NCBI GenBank assembly: GCA_025462985.1
Contig: JAOAPP010000033.1
Coordinates: forward strand, 1-7,657
DNA: 7,657 bases
Source: Bryobacterales bacterium
GTDB lineage: Bacteria; Acidobacteriota; Terriglobia; Bryobacterales; Bryobacteraceae
Direction: 5' to 3'
The notes beneath the pieces are model-generated. The model saw nothing but the letters and a program-made list of their open reading frames with translations. It was not told where the DNA came from and did not search any database. Below are positions 1 to 6,237 of the stretch, piece by piece. A program made the position numbers and the translations under genes. The first letter of the stretch is position 1. Every line of letters starts with the position of its first letter.

Positions 1-127
1 AAAAGAGCCAGCGCTTCTCGTGGGACGCAATGGTCCCGAGTGTCTACTTCCATCCTCCATTCATGTCAGAGACTTGCACGGTAGTGACCTAGCTTAACTT
101 CGGAATCCAGGTAAAGGTTGCCAAACA

Positions 128-730
128 GTGGAGAAGGCGCCAGTGCTGCGCTTGGGACGCTATGGCGGGCTTCGTGTTCCTGGCCTTTTCATGATCGTCC
201 CGGCTATCGACTCGCCCAGCCGTTTCTTCGACCAGCGGGTGCGGGTCACCGCTGTGAATGCGGAATCCGCCCTCACCCGGGACACCGTCCCGGTAAACGT
301 GGATGCCATCGTGTTCCGGGTCGTCTGGAGCGCGGAGAAATGCATCCTGGAAGTTGAAGACTTTCAGCGCTCCATCGCAATGAGCGCGCAGACGGCGCTC
401 CGGGAGTCGATCGGACGCCACGAACTCGCCCAGATGATCACCGAGCGCGAGATTCTTGGCCGGGAACTTGAAAAGATCCTGGACGAGAAGACCAATCCAT
501 GGGGCATCACGGTGCAGTCGGTCGAAATCCGAGAAGTTCACATTCCGCCTGCCCTCGAAGACGCCATGTCGCGCCAGGCGCAAGCCGAGCGTGAACGCCA
601 GGCCCGCATCGTCCTCGGCACGGCCGAATCGGAGATCTCGGAGAAGTTCGCCGAAGCTTCAGCGCTGTACACGAACAACCCCGCCGCTCTTCACCTGCGG
701 GCCATGAACATGCTGTACGAAGCCATCTAA
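128..730 (+). CDS. Slipin (SPFH/band 7) family protein, truncated at both ends; probable pseudogene
   Basis: Slipins are membrane-anchored SPFH/stomatin-like scaffold proteins that oligomerise at the inner face of the cytoplasmic membrane. This 200-residue reading frame shows the SPFH core: LRLGRYGGLRVPGLFMIVP near residues 7-25, a DQRVRV strand, TRDTVPVNVDA (about 50-60), a VEDFQ segment, PWGITVQSVEIREV (about 123-136), and the helical AMSRQAQAERERQAR stretch before the C-terminal region. Family members normally begin with about 30-40 further residues that form the membrane anchor. Here an in-frame TAA at 95-97 blocks extension, and the GTG at 128 falls inside the conserved core just before the RLGR motif, with no strong ribosome-binding site. 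The stop at 728-730 falls inside the conserved AMNMLYEAI(K)EKG region; the missing end lies in the +1 frame. No NfeD partner gene is next to it. The family is clear; whether any stable protein is made is doubtful. Confidence 0.8.
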   Translation: MEKAPVLRLGRYGGLRVPGLFMIVPAIDSPSRFFDQRVRVTAVNAESALTRDTVPVNVDAIVFRVVWSAEKCILEVEDFQRSIAMSAQTALRESIGRHELAQMITEREILGRELEKILDEKTNPWGITVQSVEIREVHIPPALEDAMSRQAQAERERQARIVLGTAESEISEKFAEASALYTNNPAALHLRAMNMLYEAI

Positions 731-830
731 GGAGAAGGGTTCCATGGTGATCGTGCCGTCGTCGGCGGTTGAGAGCATGAATCTGGGTGGCATCATGGGA
801 ATGACCTCGCTCGCAAAACGTCAGGATTAG
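729..830 (+). pseudogene. Out-of-frame C-terminal end of the slipin
   Basis: Read in the +1 frame relative to the slipin, from AAG at 729 to TAG at 828-830, this stretch encodes KEKGSMVIVPSSAVESMNLG followed by GIMGMTSLAKRQD. This is the expected slipin C-terminus, since relatives carry AMNMLYEGLKEKG then IVPSSAVESM. It joins exactly to the end of the preceding frame if one base (T728, in ATC-T-AAG) is skipped. That points to a single-base insertion in the genome or in the read or assembly. The site does not look like a programmed shift: ATC followed by T lets the P-site tRNA re-pair poorly in the +1 frame. An AAGGAG at 729-734 sits 9 bases before ATG 744, so separate translation of a 28-residue peptide cannot be excluded, but it has no likely role. 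Confidence 0.8.
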
Positions 831-878
831 GTACGACACCGGTTGTGCACTCGGAGCAGGAGGGGAACTCTCGAGCGC

Positions 879-899
879 AAAAAGGCCCTGTTTTGGGCC
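879..899 (-). terminator. Intrinsic-terminator-like hairpin readable on the minus strand
   Basis: GGCCC (884-888) and GGGCC (895-899) form a perfect 5-bp G+C stem around a six-base loop. On the minus strand the stem is followed at once by five T (A879-A883 on plus), the standard layout of an intrinsic terminator. On the plus strand the stem is followed by GAAAAC, so it would be a poor terminator for the slipin remnant. No minus-strand gene is recognised to its right before the kinase, which ends at 4799. Confidence 0.45.
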
Positions 900-912
900 G
901 AAAACTCATCTT

Positions 913-928
913 CATTGACGCCTCAATG
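913..928. repeat. Inverted repeat overlapping a possible -35 box
   Basis: CATTGA (913-918) and TCAATG (923-928) are perfect inverted copies separated by CGCC. The left arm runs into TTGACG (915-920), which matches five of six positions of the sigma70 -35 consensus. A 17-base spacer leads to TAGCCT (938-943), a poor -10 match. It lies 21 bases upstream of the next start codon at 950. It could be an operator at the head of the plus-strand gene run or a small hairpin; with arms this short, chance is also possible. Confidence 0.3.
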
Positions 929-949
929 CGCCCGCGTTAGCCTGAGAAC

Positions 950-1534
950 ATGGAGCCGAGTGTAGATCTTTATCAACCCTCGCGGATGTACGCCCGCGCC
1001 GGTTGGGCAGCCTTCGCAGGCTCCCTGGTTTGTGTTCTCTGCGGTCTTGGAGCACCTCTGGCGTTTATTCCCGCGTTTCTCTGTTTCCTGACCGGGATCG
1101 CGCTAGCCTGGCTCGCAACCAGGCCTATCATCCGCGTCTCTGTCGGCCAGTTCAACATCGGCGAGCGTGCTATCGCGTGGCGTGAGGTTCGCGAAATCAA
1201 CAGCCGTTTCACCTCTCCCCTCGTCGTCCACGTCAAGCTGACAAATGCAAGGAACAAGCTGCTGGTGTTTCCCGGTGAGCCGGAGCGGATCGCCCGCCTC
1301 ATGTACCAGCTTCGCCGCCGCTCCTACCTCGCCAGCTTCGACGGCGTCGGCTACCGGGACTACTGGCTCTGGTCAAGCGTCACGGACGCCGACAACGAGG
1401 AAAATGGGCTCGGCACCCCGGTTCGGATGGTAAGCACAGAGGACGAGCAGGAAATTGAACGCATTTTCCAGAAGCTGAAGAGCGTCGGTCGTTCCGATTC
1501 TCGCAAGGACGACGCGACGTCAAACAGGGACTAA
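950..1534 (+). CDS. Hypothetical membrane protein, two N-terminal helices plus a soluble PH-like domain
   Basis: A 194-residue protein of unknown function. Residues about 14-34 (RAGWAAFAGSLVCVLCGLGA) and 37-57 (AFIPAFLCFLTGIALAWLAT) are two hydrophobic segments forming a hairpin. They are followed by a beta-rich soluble part in which IIRVSVGQFNIGERAIAWREV and LVVHVKLTNARNKLLVFPGE alternate as strands. This layout resembles small bacterial PH-like (YcxB/DUF304-type) membrane proteins, but that is only a resemblance in layout. The C-terminal end (about 150-194) is charged and probably disordered. ATG 950 is the first start after the upstream non-coding gap. There is no clear Shine-Dalgarno sequence in CCTGAGAAC before it. 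Its 3' end overlaps or abuts the YdcF reading frame, which suggests translational coupling, and it is the first gene of the plus-strand run to 4859. Confidence 0.7.
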   Translation: MEPSVDLYQPSRMYARAGWAAFAGSLVCVLCGLGAPLAFIPAFLCFLTGIALAWLATRPIIRVSVGQFNIGERAIAWREVREINSRFTSPLVVHVKLTNARNKLLVFPGEPERIARLMYQLRRRSYLASFDGVGYRDYWLWSSVTDADNEENGLGTPVRMVSTEDEQEIERIFQKLKSVGRSDSRKDDATSNRD

Positions 1535-1614
1535 TCCTGGCCGTCTCGCTGCTGCGAAGCTCAGGTCGCCTCCGTGACCGGCTGGTCTTTTCATCGCTCG
1601 GCTTTCTCCTGCTC

Positions 1615-2160
1615 TTGGCAATTGCCTGGTTTTTCCGAACGCCCGTGCTTGCCGCGGCCGGGGCCGCCCTGATTGAGGACGACGGCCCCCGCAGCATGCA
1701 AGCCGCTGTCGTGTTGGGCGGAGACCAGGACTGTGCACGCCTCATGAAAGCCGCCTCACTGGCGCAAGCAGGATACGTGCCGTTTGTCGTGGTCAGCGGC
1801 CCGGAGGCGTTCGGCGCTCATGAGTGCGATTTGACGATCAACTACGCTGAACGTAAGGGATTCCCTGCGGTGCTGTTTCGACCCTATCCCAACGACTTCA
1901 CTTCCACTGAGTCCGAGGTTCAGGGCATCGGCAAATACTTGAGGGCCCATGGAATTACGCGCGTCCTGCTGGTCACAAGCAACTACCATACTCGCAGAGC
2001 GGCACGCCTGTTCAGGCGCAAGAATCGTGAGCTGGAAGTGCGGGTTATTCCCGCTGCCGATCGATATTTCACTCCCCAGACCTGGTGGCAAAGCCGCGAA
2101 GGCCGGAAGACATTTCTGCTGGAATGGACCAAAACTGTGGCTTCGTGGGTTGGAGCTTAA
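1615..2160 (+). CDS. YdcF family (DUF218) membrane-anchored protein; true start probably upstream
   Basis: The DUF218/YdcF fold is recognisable: AVVLGG (31-36), VVVSGPEAF (58-66), FTSTESEVQ (95-103), and the hallmark LLVTSNYHTRRAARLF (118-133), followed by a C-terminal WTKTVASW. The family is linked to envelope processes such as SanA and ElyC; the reaction is mostly unknown. The coordinates use TTG 1615, the first standard start, but it lies in the middle of the N-terminal membrane helix. The frame stays open back to 1459 (stop TGA 1456-1458), and translating upstream gives a natural N-terminus, LRSSGRLRDRLVFSSLGFLL, i.e. a basic stretch then a helix. The upstream part has no ATG, GTG or TTG. 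CTG 1537 is preceded by CAGGGA (1525-1530) with 6 bases of spacing and starts 2 bases after the previous gene's stop, so it is a good candidate. The family call is firm; the start is uncertain. Confidence 0.85.
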   Translation: MAIAWFFRTPVLAAAGAALIEDDGPRSMQAAVVLGGDQDCARLMKAASLAQAGYVPFVVVSGPEAFGAHECDLTINYAERKGFPAVLFRPYPNDFTSTESEVQGIGKYLRAHGITRVLLVTSNYHTRRAARLFRRKNRELEVRVIPAADRYFTPQTWWQSREGRKTFLLEWTKTVASWVGA

Positions 2161-2173
2161 GGTTTGGAGCTTA
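2150..2173 (+). repeat. Short tandem duplication across the YdcF stop codon
   Basis: TTGGAGCTTA occurs at 2150-2159 and again at 2164-2173, giving two near-identical 13-14 base units (GGT-TGGAGCTTAA, then GGTTTGGAGCTTAG). The first copy contains the TAA that ends the YdcF gene; the second lies in the gap before the ABC transporter. It looks like a local slippage duplication with no evident regulatory function. Confidence 0.5.
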
Positions 2174-2207
2174 GATGGTTGGGGCCTGACGTAGTTTGAA
2201 GGTAGGA

Positions 2208-3953
2208 ATGCTGAAGTCGCTCGCAACATTGTGGCCGTACATGAAGCGCTATCGCGGCGGCCTGGCTCGCGGCATCGGTGCGCTTGTCACGAAGGATTTA
2301 CTGGCCGCAGCGCAGCCGATTGTGATCGGCTGGGGAGTGGATTCGCTCACCCACGGTTTCAAACTGCGGATCGTCATGCAGTTTGCCGCGGCGCTCGTCG
2401 GCTTGTCCCTTCTGAAGGGCGTGTTTCAGTACTGGATGCGGGTCATCATCATCGGTATCTCCCGCGACATCGAATTCGATCTACGCAACGATCTGTTCGG
2501 CTCCCTGGTCCGGCTTTCACAGGACTTCTACTCCCGGTTTCGAACGGGTGACATCATGGCGCGCAGCACCAACGATCTGAACGCGGTCCGAATGATGCTG
2601 GGCCCCGGAGTCATGTACTGCAGCGAGACCATGCTGATGCTGGTGCTGGCCGCTGGAGTCATGCTGCACACCGACCCGCGGCTGACCCTGCTGGCACTCT
2701 CCCCGGCCCCCCTTGTATCCGTCGCGGTGATCCTGTTTGGCCGACGCATTCATACCCGCTTTGAGCAGATTCAGAAGATGTTCTCCGACATCAGCAGCAA
2801 AGTCCAGGAGAACCTGTCGGGCGTCCGCGTCATCCGCGCTTACGCGCAGGAAAGCGCCGAGGTGCGCCAGTTCGAGGCCCTGAACCAGGACTACATCCGC
2901 GAGAACATCGGATTGGCCAAGATCCAAGGGATGTTCATGCCCTTGCTTCAGGCACTCATAGGAGTCACCTTTCTGCTGGTCCTTTGGGGAGGCGGCAGGC
3001 AGTTGCTTCAGCATCGAATCAGCCTGGGCAGCTTCGTCATGTTTAACACCTACATGGGCATGCTGATCTGGCCGATGATCGCCTTCGGCTGGGTCGTCAA
3101 CCTGATGCAACGTGGAACCGCTTCTCTCAACCGCATCAACGAAATCCTGCATGAGCAGCCAAGCATCAGAAGGCCGGCGGTCGAGAACCTGGTGGATGCG
3201 GAAGCCGTTGGGAGCGACATCCGATTTACAGACGTGAAGGTAAACTTCGGAACCAGGGCCGCCCTGGACAATCTGAATCTCACGATTCGCGAAGGCGAGA
3301 CCGTAGCCATCGTGGGGCAAACAGGAAGCGGAAAATCAACTCTGGTCAACCTTATTCCGCGCTTGCTGGATGTCACCGGTGGGAGCGTCGAAATCGGCAG
3401 GACAGACGTGCGGCGCCTCGATCCCGAGCGGTTGCGCGATCAGATTGGTTTCGTGCCGCAGGAAACCTTCCTGTTCAGCGCAACTCTTGCCGAGAACATC
3501 GCGTGGGGCGTGCCGGACGCCAGCAAAGAACAGATTACCTGGGCGGCTCGGGTGGCCGGACTTGCTTCGGACATCGAGGGCTTTCCTAATGGACTCGGCA
3601 CGATGCTCGGCGAGCGGGGCCTCACGCTTTCGGGCGGCCAGAAACAACGCACGGCTATCGCCCGGGCGATCCTTCGCAATCCTCGCATCCTGATTCTCGA
3701 TGACGCACTTTCGAGCGTAGACACCATCACGGAAGAGAAGATCCTGGCCGAACTCGCTGCGGTCATGCGGGACCGCACCACCATCCTCATTTCCCACCGC
3801 GTCTCAACGGTCCAAAACGCGGACAGAATTGTCGTGCTGAGTCATGGCAAGGTAGTCGAATCGGGAACGCATCTCGAACTGCAGGCGCTCGGCGGGTATT
3901 ACGCCGATCTTTACCAGAAGCAGTTGCTTGAAGAAGAGTTGGAGACAATCTAG
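2208..3953 (+). CDS. ABC exporter half-transporter (TMD-NBD fusion), MdlA/YheI type
   Basis: A 581-residue type IV (exporter) half-transporter in the inner membrane that would use ATP to move an unknown, probably hydrophobic substrate. The transmembrane domain spans about residues 12-303. The nucleotide-binding domain follows: Walker A GQTGSGKST (370-378), Q-loop GFVPQ (Q418), signature LSGGQ (474-478), Walker B ILILDD (D498), D-loop SSVD, and switch His in ISHRVST (H530). The residue after Walker B is Asp (D499) where a catalytic Glu is usual. The sequence LDDALSSVD and the C-terminal GGYYADLYQKQLLEEELE are typical of the degenerate-site subunit of heterodimeric exporters such as E. coli MdlA, B. 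subtilis YheI and TM287. No second half-transporter is in the window. ATG 2208 is chosen because GAAGG (2198-2202) precedes it with 5 bases of spacing; a TTG at 2196 would add four residues. The downstream gene starts 3 bases after its stop. Confidence 0.93.
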   Translation: MLKSLATLWPYMKRYRGGLARGIGALVTKDLLAAAQPIVIGWGVDSLTHGFKLRIVMQFAAALVGLSLLKGVFQYWMRVIIIGISRDIEFDLRNDLFGSLVRLSQDFYSRFRTGDIMARSTNDLNAVRMMLGPGVMYCSETMLMLVLAAGVMLHTDPRLTLLALSPAPLVSVAVILFGRRIHTRFEQIQKMFSDISSKVQENLSGVRVIRAYAQESAEVRQFEALNQDYIRENIGLAKIQGMFMPLLQALIGVTFLLVLWGGGRQLLQHRISLGSFVMFNTYMGMLIWPMIAFGWVVNLMQRGTASLNRINEILHEQPSIRRPAVENLVDAEAVGSDIRFTDVKVNFGTRAALDNLNLTIREGETVAIVGQTGSGKSTLVNLIPRLLDVTGGSVEIGRTDVRRLDPERLRDQIGFVPQETFLFSATLAENIAWGVPDASKEQITWAARVAGLASDIEGFPNGLGTMLGERGLTLSGGQKQRTAIARAILRNPRILILDDALSSVDTITEEKILAELAAVMRDRTTILISHRVSTVQNADRIVVLSHGKVVESGTHLELQALGGYYADLYQKQLLEEELETI

Positions 3954-3956
3954 GTC

Positions 3957-4859
3957 ATGGCGAAGTATTCCATCACAAGACGGCGACTGCTGGAAGGCGC
4001 GCCGGGCGTACTTGCTCTGGGCGTCACAGCCCGATCGGTGGCTGCACAAGAGTACCGCATATCCGGCGCAGACCTGAAACTCGGCGTGGCTTCGTACTCA
4101 TTCCGGAAGTTCTCCCGGCAGCAGGCCATCGCCATGATGAAGGACTTACGCACGCCCTACCTGAACGTCAAAGATTTCCATCTGGCGCTAAACAGTACGC
4201 CCGAACAGATCGACGCGGCGAAGAGCGAGTTTGCCGCCGCCGGAATCACCATCGTCGGAATTGGAAACGTCAGCTTTCCGAAAGACGATGAAGCGGACAT
4301 GCGCAGCAAATTTGAGTATGCGAAGAGGCTGGGCGCGCCAGTGATCGTCTGTGCACCAACCGCGGTCACGCTGCCGAAGCTCGGTAAATTCGTCGCGGAG
4401 TACAACGTCAAAATTGCTGTTCACAACCACGGGCCGGAGGACCACAACTTCCCCACGCCGCAAAGCGTATTGAAGATCGTGCGGGACATGGATCCACGCT
4501 GCGGCCTCTGTATTGATGTTGGCCATACCGCGAGAACGGGTGTCGACGTGGTGGAGTCAATTGCCGAAGCAGGCCCCCGGCTGTTGGATATGCACGTCAA
4601 GGATCTGGCCGATATGCGGGTGAAAGAAAGCCAGGTTCCGGTCGGCCAAGGAAGGATGCCCTTCCCGGAGATCTTCACCCAGTTGATCAAGATGAAGTAC
4701 TCAGGTTCCGTAAACCTGGAGTATGAAATTGAAGACAGCAACCCAATGCCCGGCATGAGAGAAAGCTTCGGCTACATGCGCGGAGTGCTCGCCACCATTC
4801 AGGCGCTTGGCGCTCCCACCGCTCCCCGCCGGCCTGCGCCATCCGCACCAGGCGTATAG
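3957..4859 (+). CDS. Tat-exported sugar phosphate isomerase/epimerase-like TIM-barrel protein
   Basis: A 300-residue protein of the xylose-isomerase-like TIM-barrel/AP-endonuclease-2 superfamily, probably a periplasmic sugar or polyol isomerase/epimerase of unknown substrate. The N-terminus SITRRRLLEG (5-14), followed by a weakly hydrophobic stretch to VAAQ, is a twin-arginine signal with likely cleavage near A30/Q31. The barrel shows LGVASYSF at its first strand, HNHGPE (156-161), CIDVGH (D187, H190), MHVKD (H213) and NLEYE (E255) near the C-terminus, positions that usually supply metal ligands in this superfamily. It starts 3 bases after the ABC transporter stop, so it is almost certainly co-transcribed and coupled. 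GGAG at 3941-3944 and TAGG overlapping the upstream stop could serve as ribosome-binding site. The last 20 residues are rich in Ala, Pro and Arg and lie in the 61-base antisense overlap with the kinase gene. Confidence 0.88.
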   Translation: MAKYSITRRRLLEGAPGVLALGVTARSVAAQEYRISGADLKLGVASYSFRKFSRQQAIAMMKDLRTPYLNVKDFHLALNSTPEQIDAAKSEFAAAGITIVGIGNVSFPKDDEADMRSKFEYAKRLGAPVIVCAPTAVTLPKLGKFVAEYNVKIAVHNHGPEDHNFPTPQSVLKIVRDMDPRCGLCIDVGHTARTGVDVVESIAEAGPRLLDMHVKDLADMRVKESQVPVGQGRMPFPEIFTQLIKMKYSGSVNLEYEIEDSNPMPGMRESFGYMRGVLATIQALGAPTAPRRPAPSAPGV

Positions 4860-6193
4860 GCGTTCTCCAGCTCCGGGATGATGATCAGCGTCTCGGTCCC
4901 GTTTCCTTCTTTGCTGTCGATCCACAGCCGGTAAGTTGAGCCGAAGAGCACTTTCAAACGCTCGTTGACATTGCTGACGCCTACCCCTCGTTCCAACACG
5001 GTCCCGAGTTTCGACTCGGGAATGCCCACCCCGTCATCTTCGATTGAGATATGAAGCTGGGTATCTTCCACCCAGGCTTTCAGCCGTATGCTTCCGCCCT
5101 CCACCTTGCTCGCGAGGCCATGTTTGATTGAGTTCTCGATAATGGGCTGCAGAATCATGCTCGGAACAAGCCTGTCGAGCGCCGCCTCTTCGATGTCTTT
5201 CGAGAAGCGAAGTTTGCTTCCGAAACGGATCATCTCAATCGCCAGGTAATCGTCGATAAAGGAAATCTCCTCCCGCAGCGGCGAAAGGTTTTCCGACTTT
5301 TTCAGGAGTCGGCGCAAGATACTGGAGAGCTTGTAAACCATGCTGCGGGCGCGATCGGGATCGATGCGAATAAGCGTGGCCACCGAATTCAGCGTGTTGA
5401 AGAGAAAATGAGGGTTGATCTGATTGGTCAGCGCCGCCAGGCGAGCCTCCACCAGAAGAGCCCGCTGCATCTCCAACTGGCGTTCCGCGCGGAAACTGCT
5501 CCAGACCCGGATGGGAAGTGACACCGCAAATAGCGTTGTCACGGCGGAAGCGCCCAGCACCGCCGGAGTGAGCGGCTCCTTCCCAGCGAACAGAAAGAAC
5601 GTCCCATGCTGGGTGAAGCCGAGCCAATAAAGCCCCCAGCGCAGAAGCTCAGTAACGATCACCAGGGCATTGCAAGTGACGTTGAACGCCGCGCGCTCTA
5701 CTACTCGCCGCTGAATGGCGTTCCGGTTCAAGCGTAAGATCTGGCGCAAAAGGCGGTACAAATTCAAATCCACAAATGGCGAGAAGTACCAGATATCGTC
5801 TTTTTCGGGAGCCATGTCGTGCATGAGAGCGCCAACGAGTCCGGCCGCAGCATACAGGGGCATGGACATGTAGTTGCTGTCGAACATGTCTGGAATTGCG
5901 ACACAGATTCCGGTGATCAACGCGCTCACGTATCCGCCCAACATCCCCGCCATGACACTCCCTTCGAGCGCGAGGTCAAGCGCCGGATAGGTGTTGTGAC
6001 TGAGGATCCGTATCTCTGCCCCGGCGCCAAAGAGCAAAGAAAAGATAAACGCAAGCTGAAGCCGGTCGGCCACTGTTCGTTCATCTTGCAGCAGAATGGC
6101 CTGAATGCGCGCAAACCGCATGAGAATACTTGCGATGGACGTAGCGACCGCCACTTTAATGAGGAGCGCAGCTATCTGGGGTTGAGTAAGCAT
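4799..6193 (-). CDS. LytS/YpdA-type sensor histidine kinase
   Basis: A 464-residue inner-membrane sensor kinase of the HPK7/8 (LytS/YpdA) class, which normally phosphorylates a LytTR-type response regulator. The N-terminal 230 residues hold about six hydrophobic segments (roughly 7-27, 44-63, 75-100, 109-127, 167-193, 208-231) with the 5TM-LYT pattern EGSVMAGMLGGYVSALITGI. A short helix leads to the His_kinase box LTNQINPHFLFNTLNS with the phosphoacceptor His at H262. The ATPase domain has the N box LQPIIENSIKHGL (N354), G1 DDGVGIP (386-392) and G2 GVGVSNVNERL (403-413). All catalytic motifs are present. The start ATG at 6191-6193 has no recognisable Shine-Dalgarno sequence. No response regulator gene lies in the window, which is unusual because LytS-type kinases commonly sit next to their LytTR partner. 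The last 20 residues are an Ala/Gly-rich tail beyond the ATPase fold and are the part that overlaps the isomerase gene. Confidence 0.93.
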   Translation of the reverse strand: MLTQPQIAALLIKVAVATSIASILMRFARIQAILLQDERTVADRLQLAFIFSLLFGAGAEIRILSHNTYPALDLALEGSVMAGMLGGYVSALITGICVAIPDMFDSNYMSMPLYAAAGLVGALMHDMAPEKDDIWYFSPFVDLNLYRLLRQILRLNRNAIQRRVVERAAFNVTCNALVIVTELLRWGLYWLGFTQHGTFFLFAGKEPLTPAVLGASAVTTLFAVSLPIRVWSSFRAERQLEMQRALLVEARLAALTNQINPHFLFNTLNSVATLIRIDPDRARSMVYKLSSILRRLLKKSENLSPLREEISFIDDYLAIEMIRFGSKLRFSKDIEEAALDRLVPSMILQPIIENSIKHGLASKVEGGSIRLKAWVEDTQLHISIEDDGVGIPESKLGTVLERGVGVSNVNERLKVLFGSTYRLWIDSKEGNGTETLIIIPELENAYTPGADGAGRRGAVGAPSA

Positions 6194-6230
6194 TCAGGTT
6201 GGGCTGCGGTGTGAAAGCAGGCGTCGCTTC

Positions 6231-6237
6231 TATAATA
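6231..6237. promoter_or_regulatory. TATAAT box in the kinase/ribA divergent spacer
   Basis: TATAAT at 6231-6236 is a perfect sigma70 -10 hexamer pointing toward ribA; transcription starting near 6243 would give a leader of about 60 bases. No good -35 element is found 16-18 bases upstream, where the sequence is GGTGTG-like. On the minus strand the same bases shifted by one read TATTAT (6237-6232), a usable -10 for the kinase gene with a leader of about 30 bases. The spacer 6194-6304 shows no FMN riboswitch pattern. Confidence 0.35.

Noticed and set aside
1..127. Open frame at 2-97 on the plus strand
   Set aside because: Low-complexity peptide with no hydrophobic anchor, no start with ribosome-binding site and no family resemblance; treated as non-coding or as decayed sequence upstream of the slipin.
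89..583. 164-codon minus-strand frame
   Set aside because: Lies opposite the slipin core, which has clear family motifs; the minus-strand product shows no recognisable domain.
725..735. Programmed +1 frameshift at the slipin stop (prfB-like)
   Set aside because: prfB uses a slippery CTT-TGA with an upstream Shine-Dalgarno-like element; here ATC-TAA offers poor re-pairing and the AAGGAG is downstream of the site.
2517..3320. 267-codon minus-strand frame
   Set aside because: Fully antisense to the ABC transporter; His/Gln/Asp-rich composition is what the opposite strand of a G+C-rich gene gives.
3336..3797. 153-codon minus-strand frame
   Set aside because: Antisense to the ABC nucleotide-binding domain, with no motif of its own.
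5819..6214. 131-codon plus-strand frame over the kinase N-terminus and the divergent spacer
   Set aside because: Antisense to the kinase membrane segments; Cys/His/Arg-rich composition with no domain and no ribosome-binding site.
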